Shown piece by piece: positions 11,345 through 23,629 of a DNA stretch of 64,000 nucleotides; positions within the stretch are counted from its first letter, which is position 1, and every line of letters begins with the position of its first letter. Under the pieces are notes generated by a model, which saw nothing but the letters and a program-made list of their open reading frames with translations, was not told the DNA's origin and did no database searches. A program made the translations under genes and the position numbers. The DNA comes from Hanleya hanleyi (taxonomy: Eukaryota; Mollusca; Polyplacophora; Lepidopleurida; Hanleyidae): NCBI GenBank assembly GCA_036873755.1, contig JAVTVY010018782.1, positions 1 through 64,000 on the forward strand. Reading direction: 5' to 3'.

Positions 11345-14080
11345 ATTTATACCTTCCATCACCGGGTAGTGTTTATTATCGCACACGATTGTTTTCACTC
11401 TGTGTAGGTTTCATAAGATGATGTGCGGCGAATTGCAATAATTAATCGAATCAGAAATGAGATTGGCAACAGCCCAGTATCTTGTAGTGATGAAATAAAC
11501 TTGTTGAGTTTCGTTCAATGATGAGACACGTACCGTCTTGGAAATGCAAACGACTTGAACGAATATCGCTATTTGAATATCTCCTTTTTGTGCACAAAAG
11601 AATAAGTTTAATGCTATGTGGATGTCACACGCCTAAAATTCCGGATGTTATTTTGTGCGCTTCGTTTTAATTTGTGGTGTGATCACAGGTTCCGGGGATA
11701 AAAAATTTCGTTTCAAGCAAGTCGCAGGGCCAATTGACATGCTTGACTGATTTAATTTGCTTATATTTGTTTATAATTTCAAATTAAAAATATCACCCAC
11801 TCATCTAGGACCTAATCCCCCTGAGCGCTTCATGATGTATCTGTTATCACTAATTTCGTACCAGTGTTAAATTCTGATATAGCCTAGAGTGTTAGACATG
11901 GTGACTGTTAAGCTTAGAGTTGTCATAAGTTCTCAACTATGTTATAAACTAGAAAATGGATCACCCAACACTATCATAATGCCATTAATATTTAAATAAG
12001 ATATCCGCTCTTATAAACTATGAACTGTTCGACCTTTTTCTAAGCCTTGAATAAGGCATCCAATATTAGTGTTGAATTTGATATGTGTGATTTGTTCAAC
12101 TGTTGCAATGATAATATTTTGTCCGTCGTAGCTGCAATACGCATGTTTTGCGTTACATTGCCGCGCCAAAGAAATTGGAACTCTTCTGTGGATGAAGATT
12201 AATTTAGTCCGTACACAGACATTTTGGTATGGCCAGAAATATCAAAATGTATGATTCTGTTTTACTGGTTTCAGTGTACTGGATTTGATCCAGAGTGCAT
12301 TTCTCTTGGTTTATAAACTTCATTTAGTGTACCAGTTTCATAATTATGAACAACTGGCAAGTTTGCTTTTTTATCTCTTCCTAGGCAGTCTGACCCTACC
12401 ATAGGTCACGTGCGACAGCTATTTGTCACTTCAAATATGAAGAGTTTCACTATTTTCAACTTCTTAAAACTGAGTATTCGCCAGGTTGATGATGTACATT
12501 CTGCTTCAAGATAACCAGATCAAGCCGACTTTAGTCTTGAACTTGTGCTGGATATGATAACAAATTGAGGAAAATAATTAAATATATTATTCATTCTATT
12601 TTCATATGTTTTCGTCCCAGATGGACTATGCACTGTATCTCTGAACCTTTCAACTTCGAGGGATGTGTGTGAACTGTTCTAAGAGACCCGGGGCGTTGTC
12701 TTTATATAAACCGTAACAAATACATTTGAATACAGACGTCGCTCAAGGAGTAGGTTACGGTACCTTGAGATTGTGTGAGGCGGAACTCAATTGTACTGTG
12801 TATCTGTCACCGAGACCCAAGAGACAAAGTTAAAGAGTATGCAATGTCATTTCCTCGAGTCAGTTAATTGTGAATGTCAGAAAGTCAGTGTCGGCTCAGA
12901 TTTCCTATATGACACCAGCTCCATCGTATGGGGCCTTAGATTCCTAAGCAGCTCCTTGCGCGTATAGATTCGCTAAGAACGTAGAGAAAATCAAGAATCT
13001 AGCCTATTTAAGGGTGTAAGATATTGATTAAATACTTTTAGGATATCTTCTGTTGGTGAAACAAGGGCTATTAGCAGATAGATGATAGATACAATGATTA
13101 TATTGCGGAGTAATCTCAGCGCTGAGAGCGTGTTAACGATATTTTAATTATGGACAGTGCTGGAAGCCAAGACGGAAGAGTTTGATGTTCTGTATGACTC
13201 GTCTACAGTAACTATGATAATACAGGTTCACGTTCCACTGGAATAAATGTTATATGATGATACTGTGACACAGCTTCAGGGGTGGAGATTTTCTGTCCTT
13301 CATTTTTTCCCCCTGCTTGCAATTCAAACCAAGACTTGACAACCAATTGTTCTTCTGAAAACGGTGCAATTGATAGAGGCTAACAGGACCGTAGACATGA
13401 TATCGTGATATGTGGTTTCCTTTGCTTTCAAAGGACACAACAGTGATTTCGTTTATAAGAAAGCGGGGCGCATAGCAGGGGTTCGCCTCCGTCTGAAAAT
13501 GGAATTTGTATGCGGAATCCTAAAAAAGGTAATATTCTCTAAAGGAGACTTCGCCCGAATCCCCTAAGCCCCCCTAAGCCCCCTGAACCCATTTGGCTAT
13601 GGACAGACCTGCCTAACCATAATTCAAAAGTAAGTTGAGTTTCTGAATGTTCTAGAGCTGCTAATGCCGTTTCTAGAACAGGCCCCCACTCCCCATCCCC
13701 CTTCCAACGTCACGATTTTTGACGTCTCGTATCAGCAGTCTAGGCCAGATTGTTGGAGTGACTGTGACTGTCAGTTGAGGTATTTACAACGCTAGGCCAC
13801 AAATCCGTGCCAAGGGAGGAAACTCTTCAAATGTTACCGGAATGTACAGATGGCACTGTTGATTAACATATGGCCTTTCAATAGTATGTCAGCTGATGCC
13901 ACTCTTATTCCATGTCTTCAGCTGTCGTTTTTTTTGCAGATGAACTATCCGCGTTTCATTATTTTTACTTTATATATCCTTATAATTCGCGAATAATTTC
14001 CCGAATTCACAACGAAGACAATTTGGGACATATCCCGGGTTATTCAGCAAAGTTTGGAGGGGGAATTCCATTTCATCGTT
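11345..14080. other. No recognisable gene or repeat
   Basis: Frames are short and unrelated to any family I know. Near 13560-13620 there is a C-rich patch of degenerate 'cccctaagcc' units, and 13680-13710 is also C-rich. Neither has other features around it. Confidence 0.4.
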
Positions 14081-14084
14081 CCAC

Positions 14085-14145
14085 CAACAAAAAAAACAAA
14101 AAAACAAAAACAAAAAAAAAACAAAAAAAACCAAAACAAACGAGG
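14085..14145 (+). repeat. A-rich simple sequence
   Basis: A run of A tracts broken by single C residues ('aaaaaacaaaaacaaa'). It could be an old retroposon tail, but nothing retroposon-like was found immediately upstream. It explains the lysine-rich frame at 13912-14199. Confidence 0.85.
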
Positions 14146-14599
14146 CTCTTGAAGGACAGGTGCGGTAATACATTTATAGTATTGGTGATGATGGCTTGAC
14201 AAAATAGAATATTATTACAATCTCTCAAATTGTAAATTCGAGGAGCAGCGAACCTTTAATATCTTGACATACGAGAGATTGATTTTGATGAATCAGTGAA
14301 GCGTCAATGGGATCGTACCTTGATCGATATCGGGTTGATTTATAATACTCGCATTTAAAACTCTCCTGCCCATCCTTGAGTGTAGGATGAGTTTAGGACA
14401 ATCTGCATGCCCTCACCCCCGGGCAATATGGATAAATACCCCCAGGACAATCCCACACGTCCATAAATCTTCCTCCCCCAGCCCCCGACTGTTAAAACGT
14501 TGAAATACCATCACAATGTGAATTTATTTGTAGCTCCACTTCTTTATATTAAACATATAAGTATACTTCTTATACTAAACGTATCACATGTATTATAGT
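14146..14599. other. No recognisable feature
   Basis: Includes a C-rich patch (14415-14490) of imperfect 'cccccaggacaat'-like words. No frame or repeat relation was detected. Confidence 0.4.
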
Positions 14600-15141
14600 A
14601 TCCCGAGATTGGGGGGCGCAATACTTTCTGTGCTATCTCCGAAATGACAAAAAATTGAGAGCAGGCACTACGCGACTTTATAGTTTTATCATATTGGGGC
14701 TATCTGGAGCCTATTTGCATGACCCCACGAGCAGAGGATCATGGGTAAATGCAAGATAGCGACCACGTGTGGTACCAGGAAAGTGACCTTTTCGTCATTT
14801 TTCTTCACAATTTCTGCTTTTCCGCGATGAAAATTGAGAAATTGGGCAAAAAATATTTTATTTCACATCACAATAATATTACTACTTTATCATGCAGTTT
14901 TTGCGGAGAAATTTCCTAAATGAAAAATTCGAAAATCTGACCGAAAAATTTACCAAAAAATGCAGTTTTTTAAAATGCCGTCATCAAAGCCGCCATCTTG
15001 GATTTTTTTACAATTTCTGGTAGAGTTTGACGCAAGGGTATAATTTGGTAAGTTTCAGATCCCTAGCTCAAGGCGTAAGGGCATTCCCCCCCCCCCCCAG
15101 GCCTGGACAGGTCCCAAAAAGCCCAGGCCAGATAGGGGTAA
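14600..15141 (+). mobile_element. Family M miniature element, best-preserved plus copy
   Basis: Aligns throughout with 5805-6340. The right end is the clearest of the family: a run of 13 or more C near 15090, 'aggcctggacaggtccc', and 'ggccagataggggtaa' at 15127-15142. Its reverse complement (TTACCCCTATCTGGCCTGGG) matches the left ends at 54604 and 58742. The left end is decayed. It contains 'gccgccatcttgga' and no long open frame. Flanking TTAA is reduced to 'gtaa' on the right. Confidence 0.8.
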
Positions 15142-16228
15142 AAACTTATAAGATACACATGCAAAGGAAATTCGGAAACAAAAAAACAATAATAATAGAT
15201 GTTTACATAATGGTCCGGAAAGGGCCATTTATTCTGGTGTTGTGGCAGAATGTGAATCTGAACAGTCTTGGGATCATCTAAGCCTATCCTGTATAGGCCC
15301 AAGGCTCAGGAATAATAAAAAAAAGCAATGACAAATCCCTGTTCCTTGATATCAAGACATTCTGAGGGTTGGTCACACCGGTTCTCGTTAGAGTGGTGAC
15401 CGGGTGATTCACTGACTGGACTGATCAGTGTCCAGGATAATAGGAACTGAGGGGACTCCTGTCCTGGCACATGTAGGCACAGATATGACTGAACAGTTGT
15501 TGAAAACGATGAACTTAATCACTCACTCGTTAGTGAACTAATGTTATTGTGCCCCTAAACGACAATGAGACGTCGATAATTTTATAGAATTCTGCATATA
15601 GAATACACAGAAAGGCATACACAGAAAATGTCTACATAATGTGTTCATTTTCTGCTCGTACGAAACGGCGCGAACAGTATAAGAAAGCAACGCTGTGGAC
15701 TAACTTTTCTACGTTGGCCCAGTTGCAAGCGTGTGTGTTGCACTGCTAAAGGAGGCTTTTACAAATGGCACATTTACTAGGGTATGACTGACGTGGGAGG
15801 ACGAACCATGAAAAGAAAGATTAGAAAGGAACTGGTAATACTTTATATTAAATACCAGTAGTATCCATTTTTTAGGAGAAAAGTGATTGAAAAGAAAAGC
15901 ACAGATTATGGTGCTGTAAATGTGATCGCTGTAAGACCAGATATTGGAAATGTTCTTCAATCCGATACAGCGGAACCCGGCACTATATGACAAGACTGAT
16001 ATTGACTGTAAGGACCGCGATCTCCGTTACCTATGACCATCAAAACTTAGGATCACTCCGCTAAATGATCCAGGCTTGGTTTCTGGTATCATTTACTGCA
16101 GGGCAATATAGATATAGACTTTAAGATGACCATTCAGGATCAAGTTCACCTCAGGAAACGGGGATCACAATTTCCAATGACCAAGAGCACGATCCTTAAA
16201 GTAAAAAGAAAACCAGTCTTGGAGACAA
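15142..16228. other. No recognisable feature
   Basis: Chance frames only (for example 15709-15993 minus). No repeat relation to the rest of the window was noticed. Confidence 0.4.
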
Positions 16229-16612
16229 ATATCGACACTAGACTCGTACCTTGCTCCCAGACTCACGGAGATCTTAGGACAAGCAATGGGTAGCCATCTT
16301 GCCACCAGCGACTGGCTGATCTGTCTAGCCGAGTGACGTCACTGGTCTAGATCTGGACCGGTGACGTCAGACAGACATGTGCATAAAAGTTAATTTCTTC
16401 GAAATAAATAGCTAAATTTCATCGCAAGAGTTACTGCGATGTAGTTCTGGTCGTCATAGATCACCCGACATGCAGAGGTATTATGGGTTTCTTCAAACGT
16501 AAATCAGAGAAAATTTGATCCGCCAATCAGCCAGTCGCTGATGGCAGATGGCTACTCATTGGTCGCTCTCACATCTGCTTGAGTTAAGGCGAGGTACGAG
16601 TCTAATATCGAC
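16229..16612. mobile_element. hAT-like miniature element with exact 8-bp target duplication
   Basis: ATATCGAC occurs at 16229-16236 and again at 16605-16612. Between them the sequence starts 'ACTAGACTCGTACC' and ends 'GGTACGAGTCTA', giving a terminal inverted repeat 'TAGACTCGTACCTYGC'. Subterminal inverted similarity extends further: 'gggtagccatcttgccacca' with 'gccagtcgctgatggcagat'. An 8-bp duplication plus ends beginning TAG fits the hAT superfamily. At about 368 bp and without a reading frame it is non-autonomous. A 'tgacgtca' palindrome pair lies in the middle. Confidence 0.88.
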
Positions 16613-18490
16613 GCATTAATGTGACCATTCCTCTGTATGCGATAAAAGTGCAAGCGTTAGCTCTTGATGGTACTGACCTACGCATCGCATTCAGTGTGAC
16701 CGTAACCTTGCGATCGCGTTTATTATCGCACGCGCACGTAAAACCGTTCGGACACCTGGCAATTGCTGCGACAAAACAGTAGTGTGGAGTCCGGCGTATT
16801 TTTCCTTCTTGTGTTGTCGTGTTCGTGTTAACATAAAAACGCCATTGCCCTTGGGTAGCAGTTTTCCATATTCATTAGTTCGAAAAGCCAGTTTTTTTTA
16901 TGTGTAAATTTGGCACCTTATGGTATGAAGAAACCTCCCGAGGCACAATAGGTATATAATCCGTCTTCAACATTATTCATTAATTTCGCATTTTGTGCAA
17001 TTTATAATGACATTGGGATGAATAAGAAACAGTAGAATTCATTAAATATTTCTTCATAAATAATAAAATCATTGAATTTAATGAACTATAAATCAGTGTA
17101 ATGGTAGATTTTGTTTAGATCCTGGTCACCGCCGAGTTCTGTCTAATCCATACAAATATGGTATTCTGTCTATCTTTTTGACTGTGTTTGAATAATTGAT
17201 TGAGGATGACCCGTTACGAGAATGTATCTTTTTCTAAAATATTTGCCCTTAGCTTCCATGTAACAAGGTTTAATGGAACCAAAGTACATTAATGGGCTAT
17301 TCCAATAGTTGAAGTATCGCGGACCCTGTGTATCGGCGATGTCCACTTTCAATAGGTTCGATGCATGGTACGTCAGAAGCCGGTATTGAACGCGACAGTC
17401 GCCATGTTGCATGATGGGTAGAGTATTTGGTGTACTTTTATGTCAGATTAGAGGTAAAGATTTTCGTGTTTTAGTTAATTATTCTATTCCCATGTGAATG
17501 TAACATGCCCATGATTTGTATTCTTATTTGTTTCTTCAATGAAACTGAAGAGTTGTATTTCATTGTATTTCGTTTCTTTCATATTCCTACAAATTCTTGA
17601 TTAAGGGCGGGAGAATATTTCTCTCCCCTCCCCCTCTTTTCAAATTATATTATTTCGCAATAGATTAAAGATTAAATTAATCACGTCAAGGGAGAGAAAT
17701 GTTTGCACCTCATTAAGTTTGATTACTGTAAACAACCTACACTTTAAAAATTAAACCGGTCATGACATTTTATCCAACAGGGGTACGTGTCATATTAAAT
17801 ACGTAATAAGACAGTTAGATCAGTATAGTCTTGCTTCGACCTCGTATACACCTCTGATAAGTGAGCGTTACCACGACTAAAAAACTGAAATAGAATGTGT
17901 GAGGGAGCTATTACAATGCCCGGGGGTCCATCTCCCTCAAAATAACATGAAATAAAGGAGTAATATAATTAAATTTTCCTGGGTTGTGTAGATATAGAAT
18001 GCGATAAGTATGCGATGTGGCTTATCTGGCCTAAAATCAAAATAAAACGAAAGGTCTTTGTCGACTGTTTCGTCGCTGACTCCATTTCCATTAATCATCA
18101 CTACCCACGGTGTATGAAAACGTCCATTCACCGTCGACCATAGGAATGCATATGAATAAATATAAAGATATATACAGAATTCTCATTTCTTCAACAGGTA
18201 TATCTATATTATTTATTATGACGTGGTGATGGGAGTCCTTCTGGAACTTTATATATATAGTACTGTTTCATGCCCCTCTTAAACACCAATTTGGGAAAAG
18301 TTTTCTGAAAAAAATCTATGCATGAGACAACCGGTTCTATAATTACCCCTGTTTAATGAAAAAAACGATAACTTTGTTATCAAAATGATTGATGACGCAT
18401 CATCCCAGACGTTAAAACCATGACTGGTTAGTTTTGCAATCGAAATCATGAGATGGCATCATTTCATTGTCTGAAACTGAAGCATGATTC
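16613..18490. other. No recognisable gene or repeat
   Basis: Only chance frames under 85 codons. The stretch 18360-18470 contains imperfect internal repetition ('gacgcatcatccca', 'gatggcatcatttc'). Nothing else is supportable. Confidence 0.4.
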
Positions 18491-18495
18491 CTTAG

Positions 18496-18870
18496 TCATG
18501 GTTCGTCTGACAAAGTCGAGCCATGACAGAAGAAGACCAGCCGTTTATTAACAGGCTTTCCGAACAGTCTTCATGACTTACTGAACTTTCCGAATATGCC
18601 TATATTTGAGCGAATTGAACATCAAGCAATATATTGTATATTTCGTCTGCTTGTTTTGAATTCACATTTATTCGTCTTCGTATTTGTTTTGAATTAAGAT
18701 ACGCACCCATGTCGTTTACGCCCGAAACTCTAAAAAGTTTGACCCTCACACCCGAACGCCGTCCTTTCATTGGCTCTTATTTTAAACGGACGGTCCGAGT
18801 AATAGCTGTATACTGCCCACATTTCAATTCAGGCTAGTACGGAGTATAAAGACCTGCATTAAGGAGGATG
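18496..18870 (+). repeat. Dispersed repeat R2, copy 1
   Basis: Begins 'tcatggttcgtctgacaaag' and aligns with 23161-23620 over its length: 'ttattaacaggctttccgaa', 'tttgagcgaattga', 'cttcgtatttgttttga', 'ggctcttattttaaacgg' and 'gacctgcattaaggagg'. A third, minus-oriented copy is at 62.17-62.33 kb. No frame is conserved between copies, so it is probably a non-coding transposable element family of unknown class. Confidence 0.8.
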
Positions 18871-18892
18871 CAACTGAAGGCGATGCTAAAAT

Positions 18893-18919
18893 TCTCTCTC
18901 TCTCTCTCTCTCTCTCTCT
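18893..18919 (+). repeat. (TC)n microsatellite
   Basis: About thirteen consecutive TC dinucleotides directly downstream of repeat R2 copy 1. Confidence 0.97.
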
Positions 18920-18924
18920 GATGA

Positions 18925-19470
18925 GGGAATGAGGTGGAGTGGGGCACGTTATCCAGAACTTTCTGGAGAAGTGATAAAAAGTTGTTACATCATGTTCGGT
19001 GATCATTACTATCTTAACAGTCTTATAATAGCATACGCCCTATACACTCTCACGTGTAAGTATCTCGTATGCTCCTAAGAAATATTTAACGTTTCCGGTC
19101 TGCGATATTTAATGTCATATTTCTGAGAAAAAAAGCCGATTTATGGTTAATTACCATACTCAGTGATGACACATATAGATATTGTTGGAATGATTAATGG
19201 TAGTTTAGAAAACTGGGTAACGGTATTCCCTGAACGTCTTAGTCCCCACTATAACCGAACTTCACCGACACGTCCACAGATAATATATAGATGTATTCAA
19301 CCGGTCATGCTTAACTCTCACGTTTCAACTCTTCGCCTGTAGATGGTGAACATATATCGACAGGTTGGATTGATTGATTGATTGATCCTATCTAATCAAC
19401 TCTGTAACCAATTTACATTAAACTATTCAGTTCTCCAGTTGTATAATTTATTGGTATGCGTACAAGATGG
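18925..19470. other. No feature apart from a short (GATT)n run
   Basis: 'gattgattgattgattgat' near 19366-19386 is a short tetranucleotide repeat. The rest shows nothing recognisable. Confidence 0.45.
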
Positions 19471-19473
19471 AGT

Positions 19474-20335
19474 AACTTAAAGGGGAAGAAAACATGTGAC
19501 TAATGTACACACTGAACGAAAGATGTATCTCTCCCATATCCAACAATGTATAAGCAAACAATTTTTGTGATTTTTCACCGCCGATCTATTCATATCGAAA
19601 CATCAAAAACTGTAGCCTGTGGACAGATTAATAGGTGCCGCCATTACAAGGGCTTGCGTCTATTTTAACCAATCAGAAATGCCGAAACGGGCTCATACTC
19701 ACTTCTGCGCTGAATGTTGAAGTATGAGAAGCTCTCGGGACTGCAGGTATATATTTTGTATACTGTTGTAATGTGATAGTGATAGTGTGCCAATATTCCG
19801 CAAATACACGGGCATCATGCCGCAGTGTGTGGCATTTGGCTGTTTTAACAGAACTTGGAATCTAAACCTTCCAAAGACCGTGACATTTCATCGATTCCCA
19901 ATGTTGAAACCATTGGGTATAACGTCTGCAGGATTTTACTCCAAACGCACCACAGAAGCACTTTTCCACGGCGAGGCTGATGCAATAAATTGGAGTGAGT
20001 TTATTAGTCTTTCAACACTGTTTCAGTCATATCGACGTTCGGTTCCTATTCCTGTCAAATTGTAATCATTCCAATGTACGAAAGGCTTGGTTTGTAATAT
20101 ATCTCCATGCAATGTCATTATATTTTCGCCTTCCCCGCTAGAGTGCGGCGAGGCCCGGGTGACGTCACACGCTTATACGACCCGAGCCAAAATGGCGGCA
20201 CGCTTGAGAGACAAGGATGCGCAGGTTGAACGCCGATTTAATCGAGTCGAAAAAATCGCAAAAAAATATTTGCTTATATTTTGGATACGTGGGAGATAGA
20301 TCTTTCATTCAGTGTATACATTAGTCACATGTTTT
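19474..20335 (+). mobile_element. P-element-like unit with long terminal inverted repeats and a THAP exon
   Basis: Starting near 19489, 'AACATGTGACTAATGTACAC' and the following roughly 90 bases are imperfectly repeated in reverse complement at about 20235-20335 ('...cattcagtgtatacattagtcacatgtt'). Both arms also share 'agatagatctttc', 'tgcttatattttgg' and 'cgccgatttaatcg' equivalents. Inside, on the plus strand, lies a THAP-domain start (19817 on), preceded by a CCAAT-like 'aaccaatcagaa' (about 19667). P-superfamily transposases begin with THAP domains, and their terminal repeats start CAT. The unit therefore reads as a heavily deleted P-like transposon. No target duplication could be confirmed. 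Confidence 0.72.
19817..20065 (+). CDS. Partial THAP-type zinc-finger domain (likely first exon of a P-like transposase)
   Basis: THAP domains bind DNA through a C2CH zinc site. The frame starts 'MPQCVAFGCFNR', giving the first zinc pair as C-x4-C at residues 4 and 9, and continues to the family's 'TFHRFP' box at about residues 24-29. I chose the ATG at 19817 rather than the in-frame ATG at 19787, because THAP proteins nearly always begin M-P-x-x-C. After 'FPMLKPL' the similarity stops. The expected tryptophan, the C-x2-H pair and the AVPTIF box are absent, and a possible donor 'G|GTATAA' lies near 19917, so the true exon may end there and the remaining residues to 20065 are read-through. The surrounding inverted repeats suggest transposon rather than host origin. 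It is not complete as it stands. Confidence 0.7.
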   Translation: MPQCVAFGCFNRTWNLNLPKTVTFHRFPMLKPLGITSAGFYSKRTTEALFHGEADAINWSEFISLSTLFQSYRRSVPIPVKL

Positions 20336-20489
20336 AAACAATCTAGACGAAAAAAGTTTGCTGCGGACAAATAATTCAGCTCACATGTTCTCATGAGCAA
20401 ATAGCCTGTGATCTGTATATCTGCAAATCATCCGGTTATTCTGTACAAAGGGTATATTTGATATTTCATATTTTTTAAACATGATGATG

Positions 20490-20685
20490 CCTTGAAAGCA
20501 TCAATGAAAACTGTTGACCGCTTCTGTCTTGCAGGAAACTAGCCTATGTTAATACTATGATTGCTTTGGTTTCAAATTTAGTGCTGATGCTGCTATATGA
20601 ATGATGTTTATGGACACGGGAATTCTTTAATGAACGACGGCTGAATATTAATGACTGACTAGACGCTTGTACTATCTACTGTAGG
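20490..20685 (+). repeat. Dispersed repeat R3 (Penelope-like tail), plus copy
   Basis: Reverse complement of 55055-55225: 'aactgttgaccgcttct', 'aaactagcctatg', 'atactatgattg', 'tttagtgctgat', 'acgacggctgaatatt' and 'gactagacgcttgta' all match in order. At 55 kb this segment follows the reverse transcriptase frame and R1, suggesting it is 3' untranslated sequence of the Penelope-like element. Here it stands alone, as 5'-truncated retro-insertions often do. Confidence 0.72.
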
Positions 20686-20689
20686 ATAT

Positions 20690-23155
20690 ACGGTAACAGT
20701 TTGTCTCTAGTAGTTAGTGATAGTTAATTTCATGGTCAGCCAACTGCAACGGGGATCAGTGTACGAAGCTGCTTGGTGACAAATAATAGTGATATCCCAC
20801 CGCCTGTGGCCATACTATACGCATGAATAGGCACATCTAGTTCACAATTTGACAAGCTGAATCGGTGATCTCAATAGCTGCCTGTTAAAACGTTCATTCC
20901 CCCTCCCACCTTCTCTTCGTATATTCCTGGTTATTTCCCTTTTTCAGAAATGCACCCATCATACTCCAACACAACAACGTTTATGGGTGAAATTTCGTAT
21001 CAGAATTATAGGACATATTCTGTGATTATTTGCTGTAAAATATACTCAATGTTTGTTTGCTACACGAATAGGAGTATAGGTGTTGGGAATCAAGAATGTT
21101 GCATTAAAAATGCATTGAGGATTCCGTGTTCAGAAAAGTTACAGTTGGAGGTGCTCTTTTTGGAAATTGATAGTTTATTGTTCTTTTCAAAGTTCAGAAT
21201 TAAAATAAAATCATCATTTAACAGAGGTTCAAACGTTTCGTCTTCAAAAGGAAACAAAAATACCGGTAAACTGTTTTTGTTTGTCGGTCAGATGTCACAT
21301 ATGACGTAAAGCCATATCCAGTCTGACAACTAGTTTAACATCATTATTAGAGAACATATGCATGATGATGTTCGTTTGTTTGTTTTTAGCTATCGGTAAA
21401 CCAAGATGACAGACGTTATGGATTACCTTGCATGATACTGTGGTCGTATTGAGAAAGGCGTACACTCCTGCGAAAGAGTTCTGATGGCTGAAGTACCGCA
21501 GAACAGAAGAAAGGAGAAAAAATTACCAGATATATTTGCCTTTGTGTCACCATATCTATTAATAAATCTAATATACAAAAAATTGCTGTCATATTTCGCT
21601 TAATCTAGTTCACCTTTTGCTCCACACGACACAGCGTTATCTATTAGCGGAGGAAAGCCTGTAGACTCCCTCGTCTTCGTCTCTTCCCATGCCCTCCCAC
21701 ATCGACCCTTTGTTTCAGGTCAGAAGTAAATGAGCCAGAAGTCTGCATCCTTGTTTAGACTAGCTATATGTATTGGCCACCGCCTCCTTGCTTAAAACAC
21801 ATGATGTGACGTAGTTGCGCAGTAAGATTGATATGTGTCGTGTTCGAGCAAATTCAAAACAAAACTCTCATGTTGCATCACGGGAGTTTAGCTGATGCTG
21901 AAATTTCTATCATGGGATAGAAAGAAGAATAAAAAGTCACAAATTTCACGGCTATACTCAGCCTGTGAAACCTACCGACAGTCACATCCATGATCCTCCC
22001 ATGTGGAGCCTTTGCATTTCGTCGTACATGTGAAGGGACTGTGTGGTGTAGGCAGTTTCACGAATGTCAGCGTCGTACTAACTAGCCTAATCAAATGATA
22101 CACACTTCCTGTTAATTTGCTTATTGTCAGGTTCATAGAAATTATCAGGTAAAATATATCGGCTGACATGATGTCTGCGAATTTAGATAATCTAAAATGG
22201 CCCTGGGCAGCAACTTATTAAATTGCACAATTTGCAACTCATTCCACGTGTTACAGATTTAAGCAAAGATATGGGTGCAATTGGAGATATGCTTTCGTAA
22301 CACCCACACTTTTTCGAACCGGATTTTGGTTGGGGGTTAACGACCTATGCATTTGTCGAATATTTAATGGAACTGTATGTTTTCTAGACCCATCTATTAA
22401 TACTGATAAGAATTTCCTGAATTAAGACTGGGTGACATACCTCTATGGGAGAGGTTATATATATGTGTTCTAGATCAAGTTTTAATTATTTAATAAATAA
22501 GATCATCGATATATACGCCCCTATATATCGGCCGATCGTTGTGTCACTGTTTCAACGCTGACGTAGTTCAGTATTGAAAATCATGACTTAGAATTGCCCT
22601 TTATATACTACGTTTGGGAGAACATCTTTTCCCTTTTGTATTTCAAAACTTGATTGTCAGTTCTATTGGGGAAACGGATCAACAGTGAAGATCAGCTTGG
22701 AGGAATCTGGCGATCAAATACTGTTATGGGAAATAATCAAAGGGTTAATTCGAAGATATTTAACTAAAATGGCGGTAATATAAATATGGTATGCATCACT
22801 GACTACCCGTCTCATCAGTATTGTTTGTCCGTATCCCTGACCGTATTTGAACATGATCTTATCACATCAATGAACAACAAATCTCATTAATTATATACTC
22901 AAACATGACTTCTCAAATTAATATACAAGCTTTGCTGAAAAGATAAGCGGGAACAAAGTCAATGTGCCTTGTTTTGCAGGGACATTTCTAAATACATTTT
23001 ATTGAATCCCCAGTACGAAACAGGAAAAACAATGCATCGTGACGGATCATTCATTAGTTATATTCTTTCTCCAGTTTATCGCGTCCATAATCTGTTACCG
23101 CTTCGCCGCCATCTTGTCATCTCCCATTGATCTTGGGTAACACGAGATCATCATA
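20690..23155. other. No confidently recognisable feature; two orphan frames
   Basis: The longest frame is 119 codons (20950-21309 plus), with several cysteines and no motif I recognise. A minus frame at 21972-22169 ends in a cysteine-rich 'CTTKCKGSTWEDHGCDC' just before a 'GTAGGT' donor-like site, so it could be an exon. There is no second exon to support it. Both are left uncalled. Confidence 0.35.
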
Positions 23156-23160
23156 CCTGG

Positions 23161-23620
23161 TCATGGTTCGTCTGACAAAGCCCAGCCATGGCAGAAGACG
23201 AATTCACAGGACGAAGACTACTATCCTTTTATTAATGGGCTTTCCGAACAGCCTTTGTGGCCTCATGCATGTCTTTCCGAATATGGCCATAATTTGAGCG
23301 AATTGATCTTCAGGCAGTGTGTTGTATTTTGTCTTCGTATTTGTTTTGACTTAAGAGACGCTCCCATACAGTTTACGCTCGGAACTTCAAAGAGTTTGTC
23401 CTCCGGCATTTTCTCCGCATAAGGTAGGCCTTTGTTAAAATATACCGACATCGTCTAAATATACCGACATCCCGCGAATTTGGTGTATCACACTCCTGCG
23501 CCGTCCGTCCACTGGCTCTTATTTTAAACGGGTGGTTCATGTGCCGGTAATAGATGTACTGCCCATATCTGCATGCAGGACTGGTAAGGACCTGCATGTT
23601 GGAGGGTGCGCTAGGTCTGT
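23161..23620 (+). repeat. Dispersed repeat R2, copy 2
   Basis: Same family as 18496-18870 but longer. It carries an extra section (about 23395-23500) containing 'atataccgacatc' twice, and related words appear reverse-complemented in the 62.2-kb copy. The shared end is 'gacctgcatgttggaggg'. The overlapping frames at 23373-23684 and 23554-23850 run through the repeat and are not called. Confidence 0.8.
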
Positions 23621-23629
23621 CACAAGTCC

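Noticed and set aside
18917..18926. Second hammerhead ribozyme ('ctctgatgaggg')
   Set aside because: The CTGATGAG word is at the end of the (TC)n run, with no GAAA partner or pairing stems nearby.
20950..21309. 119-codon frame as a protein-coding gene
   Set aside because: No recognisable domain, odd composition (many aromatic and serine residues), no repeat or splice support. Open frames of this length are expected by chance in 64 kb.
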